From CAZSDU01 sp963662525 (GTDB lineage Bacteria > Bacteroidota > Bacteroidia > Bacteroidales > FEN-979), in contig OY759717.1 of the NCBI GenBank assembly GCA_963662525.1, forward strand, positions 1,178,001-1,242,000: a stretch of DNA of 64,000 nucleotides. The letters are read 5' to 3'. Of this stretch, positions 38,080 to 47,272 are shown piece by piece. The position numbers were made by a program, and so were the translations under genes. Numbering within the stretch: position 1 is the first letter of the stretch; each line of letters opens with the position of its first letter. The notes under the pieces are model-generated. The model did no database searches. It saw only the letters and a list, made by a program, of their open reading frames with translations, and had not been told where the DNA came from.

Positions 38080-39600
38080 TTAATTGTTCATAATTGATAA
38101 CAGCCGGCCATTGGCTTTGAGGTATTCCAGTTCGGCAATTTTCATCTGTACCAGAGCCAGGGAGTGATTGGTTTGTGAATCGCTCAGCCCTGTTTCTGCA
38201 TTCAGCAGATCCGTCAGGGAAATGACGCCTTTCTGGTACTGCTCCTGGGAGATGGAATAAACCCGCTCAGCCAGACGCATATTTTCCCTTTGCCGCTCTT
38301 CATCTTTGATGGCATTGTTCAGGTGATTGGCAGCATCCTTTGAAGTCACCCTCAGTACCCTCAGGGTATTATCTTCCGTGACATGAAGCTGATCGAGCTC
38401 AATCTTTGATTGATTGACCCTGTTCCTTTTCTGCAATCCGCTGAATACCGGAACAATAAACCTAAGGCCGACCAGGCTGGTGTTAAACCAATCGGTTGAT
38501 TTTCCAAAGAAATAATAGGTATTGCTCTGATTCAGATAATTCATAGAAGCGATGAGATTAAGCGAAGGGTAGTATTGCGATTGGTCCATTTTTATATTGG
38601 CAGAAGCCAGTTGCTTTTGCTTTTCCAGCATACGAATATCGATATGACCTGAAAGATCATTCATGACGGATAAATCGATTCCAAAGAAATAATAGGTATT
38701 GCTCTGATTCAGATAATTCATAGAAGCGATGAGATTAAGCGAAGGGTAGTATTGCGATTGGTCCATTTTTATATTGGCAGAAGCCAGTTGCTTTTGCTTT
38801 TCCAGCATACGAATATCGATATGACCTGAAAGATCATTCATGACGGATAAATCGATTCCGGCTGCAACAACGGTATCAGAAAAAATGATCGGCTGATCCA
38901 GATCCAGTCCCATGAAATACCGCTGCATGTTCAATTGTTGCTCGTACATTACCTGTAATCTGTCAATGGCGGTCTGCGTATTCAGCTCATTAACCACGAT
39001 CCTGTCAAGATCAACTTTCCGGATTAAGCCATTTTCATACTGACTTCTGGCAATCTGCTCTGCTTTTTCAAGCTTTTTCAGATTATCCTGTAGATTCCTC
39101 ACTTGCTTCAGGGTAATTTGTGCGGTATAGTAGCTTTGTGCCACTTCAAAAACCACTTCTGTTCTGACTCTTTCCGATTCCAGATGGTTTTGCTCCATGG
39201 CCAGCCGGGCCATCCTCATACCAACCAGATACGTCTGGTTATATATAATCTGGCTGGCATCCAGGGCTCCGGCAAGATTATAGGTCGTACCAAACTGCAC
39301 GGGGATGAGTTCACCGGGTTTTCCGAAAAACTCTCCCGGAATAAGCTGAGTCGGCAGACTGACATAATCATCGAAAGAGCCTGTGAAATTGATATGCGGC
39401 AATCCGGTTCCAACTGTTTCCTTATAACGGTAATGCAATTTATTCTGTTCGAGGGCATTAATTTTCAACCTTGGACTATTATCAATAGCCAGCTTCAGGC
39501 ATTCCTGCAAACTGATTACCCGCACAGGTGGTACTTGTGCAGAAGTTACGAATACAGAGAAGAAAATCAACAGGTTGATTAAAATAAACTTAGCATACAT
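38080..39600 (-). CDS. TolC-family outer-membrane efflux protein with internal tandem duplication
   Basis: The outer-membrane channel of the RND system: signal peptide to about Ala21, then two OEP repeats rich in long helices (LQECLKLAIDNSPRLKINAL; IRKVDLDRIVVNELNTQ). At 506 residues it is longer than normal because residues 248-306 (starting GIDLSVMNDLSGH, ending NTYYFF) are repeated exactly as residues 307-365, then the protein continues with GKSTDWFNTSLVGLRF. Without the second copy it would be 447 residues, the usual length. The copy inserts an additional helix-plus-strand segment and may disturb the trimeric barrel. Seen directly in DNA and protein. Confidence 0.93.
   Translation of the reverse strand: MYAKFILINLLIFFSVFVTSAQVPPVRVISLQECLKLAIDNSPRLKINALEQNKLHYRYKETVGTGLPHINFTGSFDDYVSLPTQLIPGEFFGKPGELIPVQFGTTYNLAGALDASQIIYNQTYLVGMRMARLAMEQNHLESERVRTEVVFEVAQSYYTAQITLKQVRNLQDNLKKLEKAEQIARSQYENGLIRKVDLDRIVVNELNTQTAIDRLQVMYEQQLNMQRYFMGLDLDQPIIFSDTVVAAGIDLSVMNDLSGHIDIRMLEKQKQLASANIKMDQSQYYPSLNLIASMNYLNQSNTYYFFGIDLSVMNDLSGHIDIRMLEKQKQLASANIKMDQSQYYPSLNLIASMNYLNQSNTYYFFGKSTDWFNTSLVGLRFIVPVFSGLQKRNRVNQSKIELDQLHVTEDNTLRVLRVTSKDAANHLNNAIKDEERQRENMRLAERVYSISQEQYQKGVISLTDLLNAETGLSDSQTNHSLALVQMKIAELEYLKANGRLLSIMNN
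38502..38859 (-). repeat. Exact 177-bp in-frame tandem duplication inside the tolC-like gene
   Basis: Bases 38502-38682 and 38679-38859 are identical, which is two copies with a period of 177 bases (59 codons) sharing a four-base junction TTCC. No mismatch was found when the copies were compared base by base, including third codon positions. The unit has no mobile-element features. The four-base microhomology at the junction fits slippage or unequal recombination; an assembly error is the other possibility. Confidence 0.95.
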
Positions 39601-39649
39601 TTTACGGTTATTTTACTTCTAATGATCTATTGGAAAAAGAAAAACGCCG

Positions 39650-39657
39650 CAAATGTA
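39650..39657 (-). promoter_or_regulatory. -7 box of the RND efflux operon
   Basis: TACATTTG on the minus strand fits TAnnTTTG, 49 bases before the tolC-like ATG, leaving a leader of roughly 40 bases. No regulator gene is adjacent. A clear -33 TTTG is not seen. Confidence 0.45.
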
Positions 39658-39781
39658 TATAGTTCGTTTAAATTCATGGTATAAATGTCGATAAAAAGCC
39701 GGGAAAAGGTGATGAACCCGGAAAAAAAGAGGGTAAATATCAACACATACAAGTATATAAGGAGCAGTTACGAGTTAGAGA

Positions 39782-39811
39782 TTGTCTCAGGCAGTGTATG
39801 CCGTATCTTTG
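39782..39811 (+). promoter_or_regulatory. Full Bacteroidota promoter (TTG-N19-TATCTTTG) of the LruC gene
   Basis: TTG at 39782-39784 and TATCTTTG at 39804-39811 are separated by 19 bases, the ideal layout for the Bacteroidota primary sigma factor. Transcription would begin near 39818, just before ATG 39829, which rules out the longer in-frame start at 39685. Confidence 0.65.
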
Positions 39812-39828
39812 TACTAAATATAAAAAAT

Positions 39829-42351
39829 ATGAACCGCCTTACCCTTTCGATTTTAGTGACCGTCATGATCCTTACAGGAAATGCCTGTAAAAAAATCAAT
39901 CCGGATCAGAATACGGGCCAGACAACGAAAATGGAAGATCTTAAAGTTCCTGTAGGCTTCAACTGGGAAACAAGCCGGAATGTTGATTTTTTCATCAGCA
40001 CTGAGAATTCGGCTGTAATCACGATTACCTCAGAAGATGGGCAGATTCAATATCATAAGGGATTTTATAACCACCTTAGCAATGCTTATGAAGTAAAGGT
40101 GAACCTACCGGCTTTTATTCAGAAAGTGCTGGTAAATGGTGAGGCGGTGAACATTACCGGTAATACAATAAATGTTGTACTTTCAGGAAACAAACAATCC
40201 GGATTAAAAAACACCCTGGGAAATCAGTCCTATCAAATCCCTCTCGAAGGACTTCTTGCCGCCTGGCATTTTGATGAAAATTCGGGAACAGTTGCCAATG
40301 ATTTACTGGGCATACATAATGGTGTGGTATCAGCTGCCACCTGGGTATCAGGAATCAGTGGCAGTGCCCTGAATTTTGACGGCGTTACAGGTCATGTCCA
40401 GGTACCCAATGGGGGAAATTTCAATCCAACAGGAGATAAAGTCAGCTTTTCATTCTGGTTTAAACTCAGCGAGGTCGGTGCCAACGGTGGTTTTGTTTTT
40501 CAGAACGTGAAATATATCCTCAAAATGGATGCCCAGGGCAGGGTGTCATTTGCTTTGTATACACCTGCCTGGAAATCAATCGTCATGCAATACAGCGACA
40601 GGATACTGGATACCGACTGGCATCATGTAGCAGCCACCTATGATGGGACAACAATGAACATCTATCTTGACGGATTACTGAAGGCTACCGACAGCAATAC
40701 CGGCGCCCTGCAATCATCTACCAGCGAAGTGTTTATCGGAAATCAGAATTCCATCAATCCATTCAAGGGGACTATGGATGAGGTATTGATATACAACAGG
40801 GCACTTACCGAAGCTGAAATAACCGAGATTCATACTGGCACTCCTGATCCCGGTAACGGATCGGGTAATCTCATTTCTTCCTGGAATCTTGATGAAAACT
40901 CCGGCAATATTGCTCACGACAGTAAAGCCATCAACAATGGGACCATCACCGGCGCAACCTGGGGAACTGGTATTACGGGAAGTTGTCTGAATTTCAACGG
41001 GATAAATAGCAATGTGAATATGCCGAATACACCCAGCCTGAATCCGGTCAACGAACTCACCATGATGGCCTGGGCAAAAACCCTGGAAAATAAAACAACT
41101 AAAATTTTTCAGAAAGGTGACTGGGATGGTCATGGCATCGGCCAGGGCAAATGGGATGGATGGAATGTTCATATCCGTCTGGATAATAATGTCAGCTATA
41201 CCATTCATTGGGGACAGGGACTTCCCATCATGAACGAATGGTACCATCTGGCCGCTACCTATGATGGCACCACCCTGAAAATGTATGTGAACGGACAACT
41301 GAAAAACAGCCTGGCCATAAGCGGAAAGTTGAAAGTCAATACCCGTGCTGCATCCATAGGCTCGGATAATGCAGCACAGAAATTCTTCAATGGTTCCATT
41401 GACGAAGTGAAATATTTCGGAAAAGCTTTAAGTCAGACCGAAATCCAGGCTAATTTTACCGAACAGGGAAGTGCTCCTGATCAGGATGGCGATGGCGTAC
41501 CCGATGCAGAAGACAGCTATCCACAGGACCCGGCCAGGGCTTTTAACAACTATTTCCCGGCTTCTGGCTTTGGAAGTCTTGCCTTTGAAGACCTCTGGCC
41601 AGGGAAGGGCGATTACGACTTTAACGACCTGGTGCTTGATTACCGGTTTACGTATATCACCAATGCCTCCAATAAAGTGACTGAAATCCGGGGCAAATTC
41701 GCCATCCGTGCCATCGGTGCAGGACTGAGTAATGGTTTCGGCTTCCAGCTGCCGGGCACCTCAATTCTGAATGCTGATATTGAAGCCTCCGGATCAAGAC
41801 TGCTGGAGAGCTATATCAGCTTAAATGCCAACGGAACAGAAGCCAGCCAGCAAAAAACCACCATCATTGTTTTTGATAATGTCAACAGGATCATGCCTCC
41901 TGCCGGAGGTTTTGGAGTGAACGTTGTACCCGGAGCCCCCTATGTTAAACCTGATACCACCACGATTAGTATTCTCTTTACACCCAATAAGTACAGTATC
42001 GACGATATCGGCCTGGTCAATTTCAATCCCTTCCTGATTGTAAATAAAGAAAGAGGAAAAGAAATCCATCTGCCCGATTATCCTCCTACAAGCCTGGTGA
42101 ACATGAGCTATTTCGGCACCGGACAGGATAATTCCGATCCGAATACGGGAAGGTTTTATAAAACAGGCAATAATCTGCCCTGGGCCATCAATATTGTTTC
42201 CAGCTACGATTATACCATTGAGGCAAACCAGATCACAAGCGGATATCTGAAATTTGCTGCCTGGGCTGAATCTGGCGGAACACTTTTCCCGGATTGGTAT
42301 CTGAATAATTCCGGCTACAGAAACGCTGCATCGATTTACCAGGTTCCCTGA
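39829..42351 (+). CDS. LruC-domain surface lipoprotein with two LamG-like domains
   Basis: From ATG 39829 the protein has 840 residues with a lipoprotein signal (MNRLTLSILVTVMILTGNAC, Cys20). Next come an N-terminal beta region, two concanavalin/LamG-like domains (LLAAWHFDENSGTVANDLLG to about residue 320, and LISSWNLDENSGNIAHDSKA to about 540, each with a DxxWHHVAATYDGTT-type strand), a calcium-type D-x-D-x-D-G repeat (DQDGDGVPDAEDSYPQDP), and a C-terminal LruC domain (PGKGDYDFNDLVLDYRF). Such proteins are exposed at the surface and may bind glycans. The upstream promoter supports this start over 39685. Confidence 0.85.
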   Translation: MNRLTLSILVTVMILTGNACKKINPDQNTGQTTKMEDLKVPVGFNWETSRNVDFFISTENSAVITITSEDGQIQYHKGFYNHLSNAYEVKVNLPAFIQKVLVNGEAVNITGNTINVVLSGNKQSGLKNTLGNQSYQIPLEGLLAAWHFDENSGTVANDLLGIHNGVVSAATWVSGISGSALNFDGVTGHVQVPNGGNFNPTGDKVSFSFWFKLSEVGANGGFVFQNVKYILKMDAQGRVSFALYTPAWKSIVMQYSDRILDTDWHHVAATYDGTTMNIYLDGLLKATDSNTGALQSSTSEVFIGNQNSINPFKGTMDEVLIYNRALTEAEITEIHTGTPDPGNGSGNLISSWNLDENSGNIAHDSKAINNGTITGATWGTGITGSCLNFNGINSNVNMPNTPSLNPVNELTMMAWAKTLENKTTKIFQKGDWDGHGIGQGKWDGWNVHIRLDNNVSYTIHWGQGLPIMNEWYHLAATYDGTTLKMYVNGQLKNSLAISGKLKVNTRAASIGSDNAAQKFFNGSIDEVKYFGKALSQTEIQANFTEQGSAPDQDGDGVPDAEDSYPQDPARAFNNYFPASGFGSLAFEDLWPGKGDYDFNDLVLDYRFTYITNASNKVTEIRGKFAIRAIGAGLSNGFGFQLPGTSILNADIEASGSRLLESYISLNANGTEASQQKTTIIVFDNVNRIMPPAGGFGVNVVPGAPYVKPDTTTISILFTPNKYSIDDIGLVNFNPFLIVNKERGKEIHLPDYPPTSLVNMSYFGTGQDNSDPNTGRFYKTGNNLPWAINIVSSYDYTIEANQITSGYLKFAAWAESGGTLFPDWYLNNSGYRNAASIYQVP

Positions 42352-42355
42352 AAGC

Positions 42356-43513
42356 TTACGTTGCTTTTTTAAGATTATAGATGGCTGCAAAAAGCTCATA
42401 AACGGCACAGACTACCAGTACAAACAATCCTATCGTCACACTGGCTGAAAGATCCGTCAGCCAACCGATCAGCAAAGGAATCACGGCACCACCTGAAACA
42501 GCCATGATCATCAGTCCGGAAATCTCATTCCCCCGAACGGGATATTTTTCAACGGTAAGAGAGAATACAAGCGGGAAGATATTGGCTACCCCAAGTCCGA
42601 TGATAAAAATGATCACCATGGCAATCATTGCCGTAGGGGCGATCAGCAGGGCAAGTATAGCTAAAAGCGCCAGAACGGAAGACCAGAAGAAGAATTTTCT
42701 TGAAGGAAGCAACGTCAGGAGCAACGCTCCGCTAAATGTACCCAGCATCTTTCCGAAGAAATAAACACTTCTTCCCGATTCTGCAAATGTTTGTGCACAG
42801 GAAAATTTATTGAGTAGGAATTGTCCTGAAACAGCATTAACCCCTACATCTATCCCAACAATCAGAAATATACACAGAACCATCATGGCAATAAAGCGGG
42901 TTCCAAGAAGCCTGAATGATGAAGCAAAAGTCGCTCTCTTTTCCGGGTTATGCGTTTCCTCTATTTTAATTGTGGCCAGCCAGGAAACTGTAAGAACGGA
43001 AAGGATACCGAAAACCAGAAAAAGGATCTTCCAGTCACCGAATTTCAGTGCAAACCAGCCAGCCAGAGGAGCAGCGATCATCGAACCAATGGCTTTGATA
43101 AATTGTGAAAAACTCAGGAAACTAGATCTGCGGTTTGGTGAAACCACATCAACCAGCAATGGATTGGCTGAAACCTGAACAATGGTATTGCCAATCCCGA
43201 GTAAAGCAAATCCAATTAGAACCGTGGTGAAAGTGTAAAAAAGAAAAGGAAAAAGAAGTCCAAGGGCAGTGATAAGCATCCCGATATTCAGCACATTCTT
43301 TTTTCCGAAACGGTCCTGCAAGATGCCGACTGGCACAGATAAAATGAAGAACCACAGAAATGCCGCTGAGGGAATCAGTTGAACCAGGGTATTGCTGAGA
43401 TTAAAATCAGGCTTGACCCTGTCAACACCAATGCCGACCAGATCGATAAAACTCATTACAAAGAATGCCATCAATACCGGCATCAGTTTATTTGTGCTGC
43501 TTTTGTTTGTCAT
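42356..43513 (-). CDS. MFS transporter (FucP/sugar porter-like)
   Basis: A 385-residue, 12-helix major facilitator. Conserved features include the loop 2-3 motif GILQDRFGKKNVL and symmetrical halves split by a hydrophilic loop near residue 195 (IEETHNPEKRA). FVMSFIDLVGIGVDRVKPDF resembles FucP/glucose-galactose porters of Bacteroidota. Substrate unknown. Its ATG overlaps the stop of the preceding small gene (ATGA), so the two are translationally coupled and it belongs to the 3' end of the cytochrome-containing operon. Confidence 0.8.
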   Translation of the reverse strand: MTNKSSTNKLMPVLMAFFVMSFIDLVGIGVDRVKPDFNLSNTLVQLIPSAAFLWFFILSVPVGILQDRFGKKNVLNIGMLITALGLLFPFLFYTFTTVLIGFALLGIGNTIVQVSANPLLVDVVSPNRRSSFLSFSQFIKAIGSMIAAPLAGWFALKFGDWKILFLVFGILSVLTVSWLATIKIEETHNPEKRATFASSFRLLGTRFIAMMVLCIFLIVGIDVGVNAVSGQFLLNKFSCAQTFAESGRSVYFFGKMLGTFSGALLLTLLPSRKFFFWSSVLALLAILALLIAPTAMIAMVIIFIIGLGVANIFPLVFSLTVEKYPVRGNEISGLMIMAVSGGAVIPLLIGWLTDLSASVTIGLFVLVVCAVYELFAAIYNLKKAT

Positions 43514-43818
43514 GAATCAGGATTTTTTGGGGGTAAGTAAAACAATCTACTAAAACCACTGTAAGGGTTCAATTCCATCACTTCAAACCCGATCAGGCCA
43601 TGAACCACAAGGGGCAATTTCCCCAGGATTACCCTGGCATCATCGGTTGAATCACATTCGAGAATAAGTACGGCATCACCCCCGTCAGTGAAATAAAATT
43701 CCCTGACCTGGCCTGACAGATATAAATCATGAAGCGTCCCGGCTTCATCCTGCAGGATTTTTTTACAGTCATCCCAATCAATCTCTTGTAACTCCTTTGA
43801 AATGGCTAATATCTTCAT
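43510..43818 (-). CDS. Small ferredoxin-fold protein (YCII/muconolactone isomerase-like)
   Basis: A 102-residue cytoplasmic protein with the pattern of a dimeric alpha/beta barrel: beta strand (MKILAIS), helix (DWDDCKKILQDEAGTLHDLY), strands (VREFYFTDGGDAVLILEC), helix (DDARVILGKLPLV) and a last strand (GLIGFEVMELNPYSGF). Members are often labelled muconolactone isomerase-like or superoxide dismutase without evidence. Role unknown. It is nine bases after the beta-barrel gene and overlaps the MFS gene by four. Confidence 0.6.
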   Translation of the reverse strand: MKILAISKELQEIDWDDCKKILQDEAGTLHDLYLSGQVREFYFTDGGDAVLILECDSTDDARVILGKLPLVVHGLIGFEVMELNPYSGFSRLFYLPPKNPDS

Positions 43819-43827
43819 AAAATGGTA

Positions 43828-45513
43828 TTAAAAGCCCAGGTGAAGCTGGGCATACAAACGATTGAAGGAATTTATCTTCTCAAAAGTACCTTCATAATAT
43901 ACCGAAAATGAAATTTTTCTGTAGATCCGCCAGGTAAGGTTTACCTCAGCCATGTTCTGTGGCAATCCCATATCCAGGGATGAATAACGGTAATCGACAT
44001 AGCGGTAGTTCAGCCCTGCAAAAAGCTTCCCGGCGGCAAGATCACGTGAAATTCCAAGGCTGTAAACTTTCCCGGTAAGATAAGCGGTTTCCAGCCAGGT
44101 AAAAGATCCTGTCATAGCCACACCCAGCCAGGGAATCTGGTTATAGGTAATATATATACTGGCATTTTTTGTACTCCTGGGATCATTTTTCTGAAAACGG
44201 TAAGCACCACTTGCACCTATGGTCAGATTCTTCACAGGCCTGTAATTAACCTGTAAGGAATATCCCTGAAGGGTTTCCGTATCAAGCAGCTTATCCAGGA
44301 AGTTTTTGTACGTCTCATAATAAATCACATTCTGTCGGGCACTGTAAGAAAGTGAAATGGTGGCTTTTTGTAAGATCCTGTAGTTTAATGAAAGGTACAG
44401 GTTCGAAAGCTTCGGGGAATTATTCTGTTTGAAAGAACTGTCTTCAGGGGTTAACACCTGCCTGTAAAAATCAAACTCCACCGATCCAAAAAACGTAAGG
44501 TTTTTTATTAGTGAATTGGCATGTTGAAGATAAACAAAACGGCGATCAGTCTTTCCATCGTTATTTTGCTGGATAAATGCAAGCGTTGTCTGTACGGGTC
44601 CGTTCCTGGTCGGGAATTCATTAAAAAGATAGGCTCCGAATTGCAACAAGTTGAAATTAAACCCATAATTTCTGTAGTCCGGTCGTGAGCCGGCAATGAT
44701 CCCCACCGTGAGCGGTCTGAACCTCATTTCAAACTGAAGTCCGTCCACCGCACCCATATTGGAAACCTTCGGATTGACCTTTCTTCCAAACCATAGCCTG
44801 AAGGTTTTATTGAATTCATAATTCAATGAAAGGTTGTAGATTTTTAATCCATTGAAAAGGTCAGACTGTATCTGGTCCCAGTTGGTATTGCTGTGGACAA
44901 AGCACATATATGTTTCGGCTGAAAGCCCCGAACCTCCGATATTCTTCAGATTCAGGGAAAGCGTATATTTCATCCGCTGGTTAAAATCAGCATCTAAATT
45001 CGAAAAATTGGAATAGGATGCCACCTGGAAATAGCCATTCACTGTCGCTTTTCTTTTGTTAAGAGCCGGTTTCTCATTGACCGTAGTATCCACAGGAGAA
45101 TCCTTTTTCACAGGAAAAGCCTGTTCAGGTACCATAGTGATTTCTGCAGAAGAAGAAGTATCAGCCTGCACTTGTGATAACGGAGGCAAAGGAGTGACAG
45201 GAATGGACGATGGCCTGTCATTTTTGGGTATGAAAATGATCCGGTCTGCAACACTCAGCTTTATGGATAAAACTGGTGTACACACACAGGATGTGGAGGA
45301 AAGGTCCTTCACGACCAATGCCTGAATGGGTTTGCCTGCCTGCATAACAGAAAGTGTATCTCCCGAATTAATTCGGGCAGTTGACGGAAACTTAACATAA
45401 ACACTCTGGGATGTGATATAGGTTACAGACCCCTCCAGTGATCCTGTCAGATCCTGGGCTTCCGTGATCATTCCCGGGATAATACAAAGCAATAACAGCA
45501 GCAGGTTTCTCAT
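43828..45513 (-). CDS. Outer-membrane beta-barrel protein of the cytochrome locus
   Basis: I place the start at 45513 (561 residues), which gives a clean signal peptide (MRNLLLLLLCIIPGMITEAQ); a start at 45549 would prefix 12 residues that damage it. After the signal come a small beta domain (about 20-100, with a C-V-C motif), a Pro/Ser-rich linker (about 100-155) and some 400 residues of alternating aromatic beta strands ending in Phe (QLHLGF), the hallmark of an outer-membrane barrel. I recognise no named family. It lies directly downstream of two multihaem cytochromes, as porins do in porin-cytochrome conduits; that role is inferred. Confidence 0.7.
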   Translation of the reverse strand: MRNLLLLLLCIIPGMITEAQDLTGSLEGSVTYITSQSVYVKFPSTARINSGDTLSVMQAGKPIQALVVKDLSSTSCVCTPVLSIKLSVADRIIFIPKNDRPSSIPVTPLPPLSQVQADTSSSAEITMVPEQAFPVKKDSPVDTTVNEKPALNKRKATVNGYFQVASYSNFSNLDADFNQRMKYTLSLNLKNIGGSGLSAETYMCFVHSNTNWDQIQSDLFNGLKIYNLSLNYEFNKTFRLWFGRKVNPKVSNMGAVDGLQFEMRFRPLTVGIIAGSRPDYRNYGFNFNLLQFGAYLFNEFPTRNGPVQTTLAFIQQNNDGKTDRRFVYLQHANSLIKNLTFFGSVEFDFYRQVLTPEDSSFKQNNSPKLSNLYLSLNYRILQKATISLSYSARQNVIYYETYKNFLDKLLDTETLQGYSLQVNYRPVKNLTIGASGAYRFQKNDPRSTKNASIYITYNQIPWLGVAMTGSFTWLETAYLTGKVYSLGISRDLAAGKLFAGLNYRYVDYRYSSLDMGLPQNMAEVNLTWRIYRKISFSVYYEGTFEKINSFNRLYAQLHLGF

Positions 45514-45523
45514 TGTTTTTGTA

Positions 45524-47272
45524 TTAATCCTGTTTCCTGGTATTATCAATACTCTTCATCATCATTTTACCGCCATTACCAGTGGGATGACATTGGTAGC
45601 AAGCCAGGCTGTTGTAAGTATATCCTGAAACGCCGTTGTGTTCGCTATTCATATCAATCTGATTATGTTCATGACAGTCGATGCAGCTGAAAAGACCATA
45701 ATTCGTAGGAGTTGTGTGGCAATCAGAACAAAGATTCCATTCTCCCTGGTGCTTTCCGGAATAAATCGGGAAGTACTGCCCATCATGATTAAAAGTGGAA
45801 GGAACCCATACATTTTGGGTATGGCAGGAGGCACAATCGGTGGGAAATTGTGCGGAAGCATGGGGAGGATTGGTAGTCTGGTTGTAGTCCTGCTGGTGAC
45901 ATCCCACGCAGGTATTCGGGGTTGAATTATAATTCCCGTTATGACAGCTGACACAATTGTTGGCGATAGACACGTGGGCGCCGGCCAACACATAATAATT
46001 GTTGTGAATGGCGAAGGTAGCCGGCTTCCAGCCAGGATTGGTGGTATGACAATCAGCACAGGTGGAAGGAACTCCGATCGCGGTATGATTCGGATTGGTA
46101 GTCTGGCTGTATGCTGTGCCATGACATTCGGAACAGATGGTGGTGGTCCCGCTGAAGCCATTGGTATGGCATTGCAGGCATGGGGTCGAAACATGGGCCC
46201 CGGTCAGCGGAAAACCGGAATTATTATGATTAAAACTTCCCTGAACACTGCCGGTAGGATGACATTGATAACATGCCAGGCTGTTATAACTGTATCCTCC
46301 AACACCCAAATGTTCATCATCCATATCGGTTTTATTATGTTCGTGGCAATCAATGCAACTGAAGACTTTAAAGTTACCCGACTGGGTATGGCATTCTGTA
46401 CAGGCATTCCATTCCCCCTGGTGTTTTCCCGAATAGATCGGGAAGTACTGTGCATCGTGGCTCTGGAAATCAGCCGGTTTCCAACCCGGGTTTGTGGTAT
46501 GGCATTGGGTACAGGAAATGGGGAATTGTGCCTGGATATGATTGGGGTTTGTGGTTGCATCATAATCCGCCTGATGACACGAAAGGCATTCCGGTGAAAG
46601 ATTATTGAAGTTGCCTCCCGTATGGCAACGTGAACAGTCGTTGATAGCATGACCTGCCGCTAGCGGGAAAAAGGAATGGTCAATACCGGAACTTGTCCAG
46701 GTTAAACTGTTATTGGAATGGCATTCGAGACAATTTTTGGAATAACCACCCTGGAAATGATTTGGCTGGGTGGTAGCATTATAATCATCCTGATGACAAT
46801 CAAAGCATTCTATGCCAAGCGGATCGAAACGCAATAACGAGGAGGATTTATGGCAACCAGAACAATCAGCCATCACATGGGGACCGAGCAGGGGGAAACG
46901 GCTTCGCTGGTGAATTTCCGTAATGTTATTCACGATCCAGTAATCGGTTGTATGGCAGCGACCGCAATCGGGTCCTACTGTTTGTTCATGTAGATCAGTA
47001 TGACAATCGGCACAGGCCGGTTTCGCATCTGAAAAGACCAGGGTAGGATGACAAAGCCGGCAGTTGGTCAGTTTATGTTTACCGGTTAGCGGAAGAGCCG
47101 TGGTGCTGTGATCGAATGAATAAATCTCCCGATCAAGTTTCCATCCTTTCGCACTATGGCAAACATCACAACTGACCTTTAATTTGTCGCCATGAGGTGA
47201 AGGTGTCATGAGCCTGGCCGAAATAAAAACGAAAGCCAGAACGACTATGATTATCAGTGACAGTTTTCGCAT
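45524..47272 (-). CDS. 22-haem c-type cytochrome, periplasmic or exported
   Basis: Starting at 47272 gives 582 residues with a signal peptide/anchor (MRKLSLIIIVVLAFVFISARL); an in-frame ATG at 47344 would add 24 residues. There are 22 CXXCH haem c sites, from CDVCH near residue 35 to CYQCH near the C-terminus. The protein is built from repeats of form CxxCHxxDYxxTTNPNH...CxxCHTTNPGW, and a larger module (FPIYSGKHQGEW to CYQCHPTG) occurs twice, 224 residues apart. No CXXXCH variants seen. It should act as a nanoscale electron carrier. It overlaps the 20-haem gene by 19 bases. Confidence 0.93.
   Translation of the reverse strand: MRKLSLIIIVVLAFVFISARLMTPSPHGDKLKVSCDVCHSAKGWKLDREIYSFDHSTTALPLTGKHKLTNCRLCHPTLVFSDAKPACADCHTDLHEQTVGPDCGRCHTTDYWIVNNITEIHQRSRFPLLGPHVMADCSGCHKSSSLLRFDPLGIECFDCHQDDYNATTQPNHFQGGYSKNCLECHSNNSLTWTSSGIDHSFFPLAAGHAINDCSRCHTGGNFNNLSPECLSCHQADYDATTNPNHIQAQFPISCTQCHTTNPGWKPADFQSHDAQYFPIYSGKHQGEWNACTECHTQSGNFKVFSCIDCHEHNKTDMDDEHLGVGGYSYNSLACYQCHPTGSVQGSFNHNNSGFPLTGAHVSTPCLQCHTNGFSGTTTICSECHGTAYSQTTNPNHTAIGVPSTCADCHTTNPGWKPATFAIHNNYYVLAGAHVSIANNCVSCHNGNYNSTPNTCVGCHQQDYNQTTNPPHASAQFPTDCASCHTQNVWVPSTFNHDGQYFPIYSGKHQGEWNLCSDCHTTPTNYGLFSCIDCHEHNQIDMNSEHNGVSGYTYNSLACYQCHPTGNGGKMMMKSIDNTRKQD

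Noticed and set aside
39685..39828. A 48-codon N-terminal extension of the LruC-domain protein (start at 39685)
   Set aside because: It contains the promoter TTG-N19-TATCTTTG and lacks any signal, whereas ATG 39829 gives a clean lipoprotein signal.
45560..46460. Regularly spaced direct repeats in DNA that could look like a CRISPR array
   Set aside because: The repeats encode CXXCH modules in frame and are separated by coding sequence of variable length; there are no palindromic repeats and no cas genes.
45638..46650. Long open frames (up to 218 codons) on the plus strand opposite the 22-haem cytochrome gene, and similar ones at 47305-48456
   Set aside because: They mirror the CXXCH-rich minus-strand genes and have improbable composition (runs of M, I, G, T); the cytochromes on the other strand have signal peptides and 42 haem motifs, so these are antisense shadows.
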